A stretch of DNA of 64,000 bases, taken from positions 124,001-188,000 of the forward strand of contig JAEKKV010000015.1 of assembly GCA_019510185.1 (NCBI GenBank), read 5' to 3'. The notes under the pieces were generated by a model. The model had not been told where the DNA came from. It saw only the letters and a program-made list of their open reading frames with translations, and ran no database searches. A program made the position numbers and the translations under genes. The DNA comes from Verrucomicrobiota bacterium (GTDB lineage Bacteria; Verrucomicrobiota; Verrucomicrobiia; Opitutales; Opitutaceae). Every line of letters starts with the position of its first letter. Positions within the stretch are counted from its first letter, which is position 1. Of this stretch, positions 34,219-43,177 are shown piece by piece.

Positions 34219-35330
34219 GAATTCCCCTATTCCTTTTAGCTGGAGTGTCGGCCATGCTCCTGTCGGTCTCGCCTCTTTCCAGTCATGCGGCCGAGGCGCC
34301 GCTGGATGCGTGGGATGCGGTCGGTCTGATGACTCCCGGCATCAACATCGGGAACACCTTCGACAGCACTGGCGCGTGGGAAACCGGCTGGGGCCAGCCG
34401 CCCGTCACGAAGGAGTTCATCCAGAGCCTTGCGCGCATAGGCTTCAAGTCGGTGCGCCTGCCCGTGGCGTGGGATACTTATTCCGACAAAGGCCGCATCA
34501 CGGAAAAGCAGTTCAAGCGGATCGACGAAGTCGTTAACTGGATTCTGGAAACCGGCATGTTTTGCGTCGTCAACATTCACTGGGACGGCGGCTGGATCGA
34601 TTCGGATAATAAAGAAAAATTCCCGGACACCTTCCATACCTTCAGCAAGGAAGCCGAAAAAAAGTTCCGCTCCTACTGGGACCAGATTGCCCGCCATTAC
34701 GCAGGCAAGAGCGAGAAACTCCTCTTCGAGGGCCTCAACGAGCAAACCGAATTTGAAAACGAGGGCTCGATGGAAAAGGCCTACACCACGCTGACCCGCG
34801 TGAACCAACTCTTCATCGACACGGTGCGCGGGACCGGTGGCATCAACGCACGCCGCCTCCTGATCGTCACCGGGTATTCCACCGACTTCGGTAAAACCAG
34901 CCAAAAGGAATACGAGCTGCCGAAGGATTCCATCTCCGGGAGGCTCTTTGTTTCGGTCCACTACTACACGCCCTGGTCGTTCGTCGGCCTGAGCGAGGAT
35001 CAAAGCTGGGGAAAGATGCAGTCCACTTGGGGAGGTGAAGAGGATATGAAGCAGTTGAACGACCTCTTCGACGGGATGGAGGCGTTCAGCAAGCGCACCA
35101 ACACCCCGGTCTACCTCGGAGAGTTCTCAATGTGTGCCCAAAAAGAGAGGGCTTTGAGTCTCCTGTGGACCACCTCCGTGTTCCATGCCGCGCTGAAAAG
35201 AAAAATGGTGCCCGTGTTATGGGATATTGGCGGCATGGTCTCTCGCAAATCACCCTATGGGCCGAGTGATGACTTGTCCGAGATCAAGCTGAGGCTCCGG
35301 AACATGAACACTCTTCAGCCCGGTCGGTAA
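34215..35330 (+). CDS. GH5 endo-beta-1,4-glucanase (subfamily 4-like), secreted
   Basis: A 371-residue endoglucanase with signal peptide (MLLSVSPLSSHAA) and a GTG start at 34215, overlapping the GH39 stop. The GINIGNTFD and GFKSVRLPVAWD blocks, the VNIHWDGGW strand, the acid/base E176 (EGLNEQ), HYYTPW and the nucleophile E303 (YLGEFSM) define GH5. The pattern resembles subfamily 4, which contains many xyloglucanases. With GH74 it gives the locus two unrelated endo-acting enzymes. There is no carbohydrate-binding module. Confidence 0.92.
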   Translation: MRIPLFLLAGVSAMLLSVSPLSSHAAEAPLDAWDAVGLMTPGINIGNTFDSTGAWETGWGQPPVTKEFIQSLARIGFKSVRLPVAWDTYSDKGRITEKQFKRIDEVVNWILETGMFCVVNIHWDGGWIDSDNKEKFPDTFHTFSKEAEKKFRSYWDQIARHYAGKSEKLLFEGLNEQTEFENEGSMEKAYTTLTRVNQLFIDTVRGTGGINARRLLIVTGYSTDFGKTSQKEYELPKDSISGRLFVSVHYYTPWSFVGLSEDQSWGKMQSTWGGEEDMKQLNDLFDGMEAFSKRTNTPVYLGEFSMCAQKERALSLLWTTSVFHAALKRKMVPVLWDIGGMVSRKSPYGPSDDLSEIKLRLRNMNTLQPGR

Positions 35331-35418
35331 CCGTTGTCTGGTGTGAAGAGCCCCTGATGGTTCGCGCCTGACGCCTCGACCGCACGGTTTCCGACATAAG
35401 ATTTCCAGCGATTTTCAA

Positions 35419-38298
35419 ATGAACTTTTCCCGTATTGCGCCGCTTGGGCTGTTTCCCATTGTCGCCGCTTTGAACATTGGAGTGGTGCAGGCGGCTCCCG
35501 AAAACCGTGATCGTTCCTTCGACTCCGGCTGGCGTTTCCTGCGTGCGGACGCCCCTGGTGCGGAAGCGTCCGGTTTTGACGACTCGACTTGGCGGGCGCT
35601 CGATCTCCCGCACGACTGGAGCATCGAGGATTTACCTACACTGGAAAAGTCATCGGTTCCCGAGTTGCCCGCCGTGGCGGGGCAATGGCGTTTTCAAAAA
35701 GGCGACGACCCGGCATGGAAAGCGCGCGAGTGGGATGACCGCCAGTGGCAGAGCGTCGCGTTGCCGGACAATTGGGAGCATCACTCGAACTACACTGAGG
35801 ACAATGTATATGGCTGGTTCCGCCGTCGCATCGGAATCCCCGCCGATTGTCGGGGCAAGGACTTCGACCTCCTGCTTGGCTGCATCGACGACGTGGATGA
35901 GACGTTTTTGAACGGCGAACGCATCGGCGCCACCGGGACGTTTCCGCCAGACTTCCGCACGGCCTGGAGTGTGCAGCGGCGTTATCGCGTGCCCGCTTCG
36001 CTCGTGCGCGGCGACGGCTCGGATGTGCTTGCGGTGCGTGTGTTCGATGAGACTGGCAATGGAGGTATCTGTCAGGCCGCGATCAAGACGATCCGCGTCG
36101 GCCCCTTCGATACGGGCCTAAGCGAAGGCGGCGGCTACACCGGCCACGTCGTTGGCGGCACTGGGTGGTATCGAAAGCATTTCACGCTGACTCCGGCGGA
36201 GCAGGGCAAGCGCGTGGCCGTGCGTTTCGATGGCGTTTACATGAACTCTGATGTCTGGATCAACGGCCGGCATCTCGGCAACCACCCTTACGGCTACACG
36301 AGTTTTGAATGGGATCTGACGGCTCATCTCAAACCGGCCGGACAGGAAAACGTGATTGCCGTGCGCGTTCGCAACGAGGGGAAAAACAGCCGCTGGTATT
36401 CCGGCTCGGGCATCTATCGGCACACGTGGCTGACCGTCACCGATGCGGTTCACCTGCCGACCTGGGGCATGTCTGTAACCACGCCGGAGGTTTCAAAAGA
36501 GAAGGCCGTGGTGAAAATCTCCAGTGAGGTTCACAACGGCACCGACGCCGTGGTCGATGTGGTCGTTCACGCGCGTGTACTGAATCCGGATGGCGAACCG
36601 GTCCAGACGACCCCGGTAAAACTGCGCCTGGCCGGTAATGAAACCCGCACCGTGGAGCACGTGATTGACGTGCGTTCTCCGAAACTATGGTCGTTGGAAT
36701 CGCCGGAATTGTATGTCGCGGAAGTCGGTATCGTGGCCGCCGGCAAAACCATCGACCGGACTTCGACGCGTTTCGGCATCCGCAAGATCGAGGTGGATGC
36801 GGTGAACGGCTTCCGGCTCAACGGCCAGATGATTAAGCTCAAGGGCGGCTGCATGCACCACGACAATGGCCCGCTAGGCTCGGTGGCGATCGACCGCGCC
36901 GAGGACCGTCGTGTCGAACTGATGAAGGCGAACGGTTTCAACGCGATCCGCACCGCGCATAATCCGCCGTCGCCCGCGTTTCTCGACGCGTGCGACCGCC
37001 TGGGCGTGCTCGTGGTGGACGAGTCCTTCGACTGCTGGCAGGTCGGCAAAAACGGGCAGGACTACAGCGTCTCTTTCAAGGACTGGGCCGGGCCCGACAT
37101 CGCCTCCCTGGTGAGACGCGACCGCAACCACCCCTCGGTTGTTATCTGGTCTATCGGCAACGAGATTCCAGAGCAGTTTCGCGCCGAGGAGACAGCGAAG
37201 ATGCTGCGCGAGGCGGTGCTTGCGCATGACAACACCCGTCCGATCACCCAGGCGATATGTTCGGACTGGGGCGATGTGATGCGGAATTGGGACCAGCTTT
37301 CCGACATCGCTTTCCGCCACCTCGACGTCGGCGGATACAATTACCTGCCGGAAAAATATGAATCCGACCACGCCCGGAATCCGCAGCGTGTGATGATGGG
37401 GACGGAATCCTATCCACAGTCCTTCTACGATTACTGGGAGCTGGTGGAGAAGCATCCTTATGTCATCGGCGACTTCGTGTGGACGTCGATGGACTACTTC
37501 GGCGAATCCGGCATCGGCCACAGCGTGCCGGGCACGGAGAAGGAAAGTTTCCTCATGCCGTGGCCGTGGTATAACGCCTGGTGCGGCGACATCGACGTGT
37601 GCGGTTTCAAAAAACCACAGTCCTACTACCGCGATGTCGTCTGGCGTCGCAGCCAGATTGAGATGATGGTTCACACGCCCATGCCGGACGGCGTTTGGGA
37701 GCGCGTCAGCGGCTGGGGCTGGCCGGACGAAACCCGCAGCTGGAACTGGCCGGGTAGGGAAGGGAAACCGTTGCAGGTCGCGGTCTATTCACGGTGCGAC
37801 ACGGTGCGCCTCGAACTGAATGGCAAGGTGATCGGCGAGAAACCGGTCTCCGCAGCGACCAAACTCACGGCCCGGTTCGACGTGCCGTATCAACCGGGCG
37901 AGTTGCGCGCCATTGGGCTGATCAACGGTAAGCCGGTCGCCAACACCACGCTCAAAACCGCAGGCCTGGCGAAACAAGTGAGACTGACTGCCGACCGTTC
38001 CGCCATTCGCGCCGATCGCAACGACTTGTCCTACGTTACGGTCGAGATTGTTGACGCGCAGGGGGTGGTTGTTCCAAACGCTGCGGTGCCGGTTCGTTTC
38101 ACCGTGGCGGGCGCGGGTGAACTGGCCGCCACCGGCAGCGCCGCGCCGAACGATGCGGCCAGTTTCCAAGTGCCGCTGCGCATGACCTATCAAGGCCGTT
38201 GTATCGCGATTCTCCGGCCCCAAGGTGCCGGCCAAATCACCCTCAAAGCCGAAGCCGACGGCCTAAAAACGGCCATGATCGTGATCCGAACCCAATGA
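35419..38298 (+). CDS. GH2 beta-galactosidase-like enzyme with inserted jelly-roll, secreted
   Basis: A 959-residue GH2 enzyme with a signal peptide ending VVQA. The usual N-terminal sugar-binding domain (SGWRFLRAD, DLPHDWSIED) is interrupted at residues about 90-240 by an extra jelly-roll (EWDDRQWQSVALPDNWEH, then FLNGERIGATG). The GH2 Ig-like domain, the barrel with acid/base E582 (WSIGNE) and nucleophile E663 (MMGTES), and two C-terminal beta domains follow. It is likely a beta-galactosidase, but GH2 also covers other exo-activities. It follows the GH5 gene after 88 bases. Confidence 0.92.
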   Translation: MNFSRIAPLGLFPIVAALNIGVVQAAPENRDRSFDSGWRFLRADAPGAEASGFDDSTWRALDLPHDWSIEDLPTLEKSSVPELPAVAGQWRFQKGDDPAWKAREWDDRQWQSVALPDNWEHHSNYTEDNVYGWFRRRIGIPADCRGKDFDLLLGCIDDVDETFLNGERIGATGTFPPDFRTAWSVQRRYRVPASLVRGDGSDVLAVRVFDETGNGGICQAAIKTIRVGPFDTGLSEGGGYTGHVVGGTGWYRKHFTLTPAEQGKRVAVRFDGVYMNSDVWINGRHLGNHPYGYTSFEWDLTAHLKPAGQENVIAVRVRNEGKNSRWYSGSGIYRHTWLTVTDAVHLPTWGMSVTTPEVSKEKAVVKISSEVHNGTDAVVDVVVHARVLNPDGEPVQTTPVKLRLAGNETRTVEHVIDVRSPKLWSLESPELYVAEVGIVAAGKTIDRTSTRFGIRKIEVDAVNGFRLNGQMIKLKGGCMHHDNGPLGSVAIDRAEDRRVELMKANGFNAIRTAHNPPSPAFLDACDRLGVLVVDESFDCWQVGKNGQDYSVSFKDWAGPDIASLVRRDRNHPSVVIWSIGNEIPEQFRAEETAKMLREAVLAHDNTRPITQAICSDWGDVMRNWDQLSDIAFRHLDVGGYNYLPEKYESDHARNPQRVMMGTESYPQSFYDYWELVEKHPYVIGDFVWTSMDYFGESGIGHSVPGTEKESFLMPWPWYNAWCGDIDVCGFKKPQSYYRDVVWRRSQIEMMVHTPMPDGVWERVSGWGWPDETRSWNWPGREGKPLQVAVYSRCDTVRLELNGKVIGEKPVSAATKLTARFDVPYQPGELRAIGLINGKPVANTTLKTAGLAKQVRLTADRSAIRADRNDLSYVTVEIVDAQGVVVPNAAVPVRFTVAGAGELAATGSAAPNDAASFQVPLRMTYQGRCIAILRPQGAGQITLKAEADGLKTAMIVIRTQ

Positions 38299-38378
38299 AA
38301 CGGCACATGCTCGCCGACCGCTCGGCAACAAGGCCGGTGCCTCTCGCGCATACCTGCGCATACCTGAATTCGCGTTGA

Positions 38379-38394
38379 TCTGAACCATGACAGA
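38379..38394. promoter_or_regulatory. Recurrent motif, site 2 (before GH2)
   Basis: TCTGAACCATGACAGA differs from the consensus CCTGAACGRTGTCAGA at three positions. It lies in the 141-base gap before the GH2 gene at 38440. Weakest match of the five. Confidence 0.4.
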
Positions 38395-38439
38395 CCGGCC
38401 GCTCTTAACGTGCGACTCTCCTCGATGATAGCCTAATTC

Positions 38440-40917
38440 ATGGGGCATATCCTTGGTTTTACACCGGCGAGGGAGCCGGACGGCATGGCGCGCGAGCGTT
38501 TGTTGATGGATTGCGATTGGCGGTTTGCCTTTGGTCACGCCACGGATGTCTCGAAGGATTTTAACCACGCCACCGGCTATTTTTCCTATCTGGCCAAGGC
38601 GGGACTCGGCTCCGGCGCGTCGGCCCGCGACTTTGACGACAGCGGCTGGCGGCAGCTCGATCTTCCGCATGACTGGGCGGCGGCGCTGCCGATCAGCAAC
38701 CGGGGGCATAAGAGCCACAGTTTCAGGACGCTCGGCCGCAATTTCCCGGAAACGAGCGTCGGGTGGTATCGCAAGACCTTTAGCATTCCCGAATCCGACT
38801 TGGGCAAACGCATCAGCGTCGAATTCGACGGCGTGTATCGCGACTCCATCGTTTGGATCAACGGCCACTACCTCGGCGAAGAAACCAGCGGATACAGCGG
38901 GTTTGTCCGCAACATCTCGGAACTCCTCAACTACGGCGGCGAGAATGTCATTGTCGTGCGCGTTGACGCCTCTCTGGAAGAGGGTTGGTTCTACGAAGGC
39001 GCGGGCATCTACCGCCACGTCTGGCTCGTGAAGACCGCGCCGTTGCACGTCGCGCGGCACGGCACGTATGTCACTTCCGAGATCACGGGCGTAAATGCTG
39101 AGGTGAAGGCGCGCGTTTCGGTGGTCAACGAAGCCCTGGTTCCCGCGACCTTCGACATCGAGCAGGTCCTCTTGGACGGGTTGGGCCAGCTCGTCGCCAC
39201 GGCCCGGACTAGCCAACTGCGCCTTCCGGCGAGCACGCAGGGGGAGTTTGGCCAGACCTTCTCGGTCACAAAAGCCCGGCTTTGGTCCATCGAGACGCCG
39301 AACCTGCACACGCTCGTCACGACCGTTCGTGCCGGAGGCGAGGAGGTGGATCGTTACGAAACAACCTTTGGTATTCGTTCGATTCACTTCGACGCCAACC
39401 GTGGCTTCTTCCTCAACGGCCGCCACGTGAAGCTGAAGGGCACGTGCAACCACCATGATCACGCGGGCGTCGGCGTGGCCGTGCCCGATGCGCTGATGGA
39501 GTATCGCATCCGTTTGCTGAAGGATTTCGGCTGCAACCTGTATCGCGTCGGGCACACGCCGCCCGCGCCCGAGTTGCTCGATATCTGCGACCGGCTCGGC
39601 ATGCTGGTGATCGATGAGAACCGGCTCATGGGCACGACCGATTATCACCGTGATCATTTGCAGCGACTCATCCGCCAAAACCGCAACCACCCCAGCATCA
39701 TCCTCTGGGCGATCGGCAACGAGGAGTGGGCGCTTGAGGGTAACGACGTGGGCATGCGCATCACCGCGACCATGCAGAGCTGGGCGAAGCAACTCGACCC
39801 CACGCGACCGGTTACTGTCGCGATCAGCGGCGGGTGGGGCCGGGGAATCTCGGAGGTCGTCGACATCGCGGGCATCAACTACATCGGCAACATGCGCAAA
39901 TCTGGCTACACCACCGACGAGTGGCATGCGCACCGCCCTGATCAGCCGATCATGGGTACCGAAGAATGCGCCTGCACCCAGACCCGAGGCATCTATTTCG
40001 AAGACCGGGAAAAGTGCCACCTGCCGGCTTACGACTGGGTTCCCTCCGATTGGGGAGCCAGCCTGGAAATGTCGTGGAAACACTTCGCCGAACGCCCTTA
40101 CCTCGCGGGCATGTGCATCTGGGCCGGGTTTGATTACCATGGGGAACCCACGCCGTTCGAATGGCCCGCGACCTCCTCGCTGCGAGGCGTCCTCGATCTC
40201 TGCGGTTTTCCCAAGGATGGTATGTTCTACCTGAAATCCTGGTGGACCGATGAACCCGTGCTGCACCTTTTCCCCCACTGGAACTGGCCGGGCAGGGAAG
40301 GGCAGGCCGTCAGTGTCTGGGCTCACAGCAACTGCGACGAGGTGGAGCTCTTCCTCAACGGCCAAAGCCTGGGCCGCAAGACCATGGCTCGTAACTCGCA
40401 CCTCGAATGGCTGGTGAACTACACTCCCGGCACCTTGGTCGCTCGTGGCTACAAGGCGGGGAAACAAGCCCTCACCGCGCAAGTGGCGACGACCGGCCGA
40501 CCCATCGCGGTGCGGCTTCAGTCAAATCGCGCCACGCTCAACGCCGATGGTGAGGATGTCTCCGTGGTCACGGTGCAGGTCGTCGATGCGCACGGCCTCT
40601 TGGTTCCCGACGCGCACAACCTGATCGCCTTCGAACTCGCCGGCTCGGGAAAAATCCTCGGCGTGGGCAACGGCGACCCCTCGTCGCATGAGGCGGAGCA
40701 GTTTCTCGCAGCCAAGGGCGGGGAGGCTCCCGCCTGGCGCCGCAGTCTGTTCGGCGGGTTGGCGCAGATCCTTGTGGGGACCACGCGTGAGCCCGGCGAA
40801 ATCACGCTCACCGCGACCGCGAAGGGCCTCGCCCCCGCGACGCTGATCCTGCAATCACAACTCTGCCTGCCGCGCCCGTCCATGCCGCCGGCAACGGAGC
40901 GCCTCCTGGCAACCTAA
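38440..40917 (+). CDS. GH2 enzyme lacking a signal peptide
   Basis: An 825-residue GH2 enzyme closely related to the one at 49290. Acid/base E428 (WAIGNEEW), nucleophile E508 (IMGTEEC). The N-terminal jelly-roll starts at RERLLMDCDWRFAFGHATD, the same block that follows the signal peptide in the 49290 paralogue. Here only about 15 non-hydrophobic residues precede it, and an in-frame TAA sits directly before the ATG, so no signal peptide can be encoded. The protein is either cytoplasmic or has lost its export signal. The C-terminus has a DUF4982-like and an Ig-like domain (LNADGEDVSVVTVQVVD). Confidence 0.9.
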   Translation: MGHILGFTPAREPDGMARERLLMDCDWRFAFGHATDVSKDFNHATGYFSYLAKAGLGSGASARDFDDSGWRQLDLPHDWAAALPISNRGHKSHSFRTLGRNFPETSVGWYRKTFSIPESDLGKRISVEFDGVYRDSIVWINGHYLGEETSGYSGFVRNISELLNYGGENVIVVRVDASLEEGWFYEGAGIYRHVWLVKTAPLHVARHGTYVTSEITGVNAEVKARVSVVNEALVPATFDIEQVLLDGLGQLVATARTSQLRLPASTQGEFGQTFSVTKARLWSIETPNLHTLVTTVRAGGEEVDRYETTFGIRSIHFDANRGFFLNGRHVKLKGTCNHHDHAGVGVAVPDALMEYRIRLLKDFGCNLYRVGHTPPAPELLDICDRLGMLVIDENRLMGTTDYHRDHLQRLIRQNRNHPSIILWAIGNEEWALEGNDVGMRITATMQSWAKQLDPTRPVTVAISGGWGRGISEVVDIAGINYIGNMRKSGYTTDEWHAHRPDQPIMGTEECACTQTRGIYFEDREKCHLPAYDWVPSDWGASLEMSWKHFAERPYLAGMCIWAGFDYHGEPTPFEWPATSSLRGVLDLCGFPKDGMFYLKSWWTDEPVLHLFPHWNWPGREGQAVSVWAHSNCDEVELFLNGQSLGRKTMARNSHLEWLVNYTPGTLVARGYKAGKQALTAQVATTGRPIAVRLQSNRATLNADGEDVSVVTVQVVDAHGLLVPDAHNLIAFELAGSGKILGVGNGDPSSHEAEQFLAAKGGEAPAWRRSLFGGLAQILVGTTREPGEITLTATAKGLAPATLILQSQLCLPRPSMPPATERLLAT

Positions 40918-40975
40918 AGCGCACATTTCTCGACACCCCTCGGACCTTTCCCCCCAAAAAACTGAAAGCTTAAAA

Positions 40976-42901
40976 ATGCAACTTCGCGCCACCCTTCTCG
41001 GATGCCTTCTGGCCACGGCTGCTTACGCCGTGGAATTAAACCCGCTGTTTCAAGACAACGCCGTCCTGCAATGCGACGCCCGCGTGCCGGTCTGGGGAAC
41101 GGCCGAAAATGGCGAAAAAATCACCGTGAAATTCGCCGATCAGAGCGTCTCCACTGTGGGTGCTGGCGGCGTATGGAAGGTCTGGCTTAATCCGATGCGA
41201 CCGAGCGCCACGCCGCGCGTGCTGACCGTGCACGGCAATACTACCCGCGAGATCGCCAACATCCTGGTTGGCGAGGTCTGGATCGCGAGCGGACAGTCCA
41301 ACATGGAGCGACGGCTCGGACTGGCGGGAGGTCAGCAGCCGATCCTCAACTGGGAGCAGGCGGTCGCGACGGCGAACCACCCGGAAATCCGCGAGTTTCA
41401 CGTGCAGCATAAACGGGCACTCGCTCCGCGTGAAACCGTGGAGGGCGGCGCGTGGACGGTGTGCAGCCCCGGCACGGTGGAAAACTTCAGCGCGGTCGGC
41501 TACTTTTTTGCCCGCGACCTTTTGGCCGCGCGGAAAGTGCCGGTGGGCATCATCCACAGTTCGGTGGGCGGCACCCCGGCGGAGGCGTGGACCAGCGAGG
41601 CGGGCTTAAAACCGTTTCCCGAATTCGCCGACGCGCTGGCGGATGTGAAAAGCTTCGCCGCCGATCCCGAGATGGAGAGTCGCAGGGCGCAGTCCGTCCA
41701 GCTCGCATGGTTCGAGAAGACGGACCCAAGTTCGAAACCCGGCGCCGCCTGGAGCGCGGCTGATTTTAGCACGAAGGAGTGGGCTTCGATGACGCTCCCG
41801 AGCTATCTTGAGCGAGGCGGTTTTCCCGGTTTTGACGGGATCATCTGGTTCCGACGCGAGTTCACGTTGCCCGAAAACTGGGACGGCAGTGACGTGCAGG
41901 TGCACCTCGGAGCGATCGACGATATGGATACGACCTGGGTCAATGGCGAACGCGTCGGCATGACCGCCGTCTGGAACAAGGACCGTGTTTATCCGGTCCC
42001 GGGCCGCCTGTTGAAGCGCGGCATCAATTCCATTGCCGTGCGCGTGTTGGATGTTTCCGGCAACGGCGGCTTGTATGGCGGCAAGGACGAGATGCGGGTG
42101 GAAATCAACACCCGCGACGGGAAGGCTTCCCTTCCGTTGTCCGGCGCATGGCACTGCAAGACGTCCCTCACGATGGCGGAAATCCGCTGGCTGCCCGGCG
42201 GCTTTTTTGAAAATGGGGGCCTCGCCACGGGGCTTTACAACGGCATGATTTCGCCGCTGGTCCCGTATGCCCTGCGCGGCGTGATCTGGTATCAAGGCGA
42301 GAACAATGTCGGCCGCGAGCGGCAGTATCGGACCCTGTTTCCCGTGATGATCGCGGACTGGCGCCGCGCCTGGGGACAGGGAGATTTCCCGTTCCTCTTT
42401 GTGCAAATCGCGCCCTTCGTAGCCCTGACGCCGGAGCTCCGGGAAGCCCAGCTGCTCGCCTCGCAACACGTGAAAAACACCGCGATGGTGGTGACGGCCG
42501 ACTGCGGCGACGCGAACGACATCCATCCCGCCAACAAGCCGCCCGTCGGCGCACGTCTGGCCTTGGCGGCGCGGGCGCTGGCCTATGGAGAACGCATCGA
42601 ATACTCCGGCCCGGTTTTCGACTCGCTAAAGATCGAAGGGGCGAACGCGGTTTTGCGTTTCACTCATCTGGGCGGAGGACTCGTCGCGAAGGATGGTGAG
42701 TTGAAGGGCTTCACGGTCGCCGGCGCGGACAAGGTTTTCCATCCTGCGCAGGCCCGCATCTCCGGCGATACCGTCTTCGTGCGGTCCGCCGAGGTGTCGC
42801 GACCGGTCGCGGTTCGCTACGGCTGGGCGAATGTGCCGGACGTCAACCTGTTCAACCGCGCCGGCCTGCCTGCCTCTCCTTTCCGCACCGATGTGGACTA
42901 G
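40976..42901 (+). CDS. CE20-like SGNH acetylesterase, secreted
   Basis: A 641-residue protein with a signal peptide (LLGCLLATAAYA). It would be named sialate O-acetylesterase by similarity. SGNH blocks: catalytic S108 in ASGQSNM, SSVGGTPAEAW, YQGENN, and DIHP with D515 and H517. A jelly-roll of about 150 residues (near 230-385, IIWFRREFTLPENW, LGAIDDMDTTWVNGE) is inserted between the second and third blocks. This SGNH-plus-inserted-domain plan is that of family CE20, which includes a xyloglucan acetylesterase from Xanthomonas. In this neighbourhood, deacetylation of xyloglucan is the likely task. Confidence 0.85.
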   Translation: MQLRATLLGCLLATAAYAVELNPLFQDNAVLQCDARVPVWGTAENGEKITVKFADQSVSTVGAGGVWKVWLNPMRPSATPRVLTVHGNTTREIANILVGEVWIASGQSNMERRLGLAGGQQPILNWEQAVATANHPEIREFHVQHKRALAPRETVEGGAWTVCSPGTVENFSAVGYFFARDLLAARKVPVGIIHSSVGGTPAEAWTSEAGLKPFPEFADALADVKSFAADPEMESRRAQSVQLAWFEKTDPSSKPGAAWSAADFSTKEWASMTLPSYLERGGFPGFDGIIWFRREFTLPENWDGSDVQVHLGAIDDMDTTWVNGERVGMTAVWNKDRVYPVPGRLLKRGINSIAVRVLDVSGNGGLYGGKDEMRVEINTRDGKASLPLSGAWHCKTSLTMAEIRWLPGGFFENGGLATGLYNGMISPLVPYALRGVIWYQGENNVGRERQYRTLFPVMIADWRRAWGQGDFPFLFVQIAPFVALTPELREAQLLASQHVKNTAMVVTADCGDANDIHPANKPPVGARLALAARALAYGERIEYSGPVFDSLKIEGANAVLRFTHLGGGLVAKDGELKGFTVAGADKVFHPAQARISGDTVFVRSAEVSRPVAVRYGWANVPDVNLFNRAGLPASPFRTDVD

Positions 42902-42929
42902 GCCGTAACGCCTAATTTTTAGTAAATTA

Positions 42930-43035
42930 CCACAGAGAGCACAGAGTCCAAAACCAGAGTCCACAGAGTGCGGCCCTCCGGAACTTCCGAGCTCAGTGAA
43001 CTCGGATCGGAGCTCCGGCTCGGCTCTGTGACCAC
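42930..43035. repeat. Dispersed intergenic repeat, copy 1
   Basis: Begins CCACAGAGAGCACAGAGT and ends CCGGCTCGGCTCTGTGACCA, with CACAGAG/CTCTGTG at opposite ends, so it can fold on itself. Its last 43 bases match the copy at 63110-63226 with only a few differences. It fills most of the 276-base gap between the CE20-like and GH51 genes; no gene is seen there. Confidence 0.7.
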
Positions 43036-43177
43036 TCCGAAAAATATCACGATACACTCGTTCGCTGCTGAAATCCGCTTAACACAGCCATTCGTTTAAT
43101 CAGGAAAGCAGGAGATAAAGCCGGTATCCTTTCTTCGATTTCCGGCGTTCCTGCTTGATTACTTTCTACAAAATAAA

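Noticed and set aside
38351..38370. Tandem direct repeat GCGCATACCT
   Set aside because: Two copies of ten bases only; too short to support a function.
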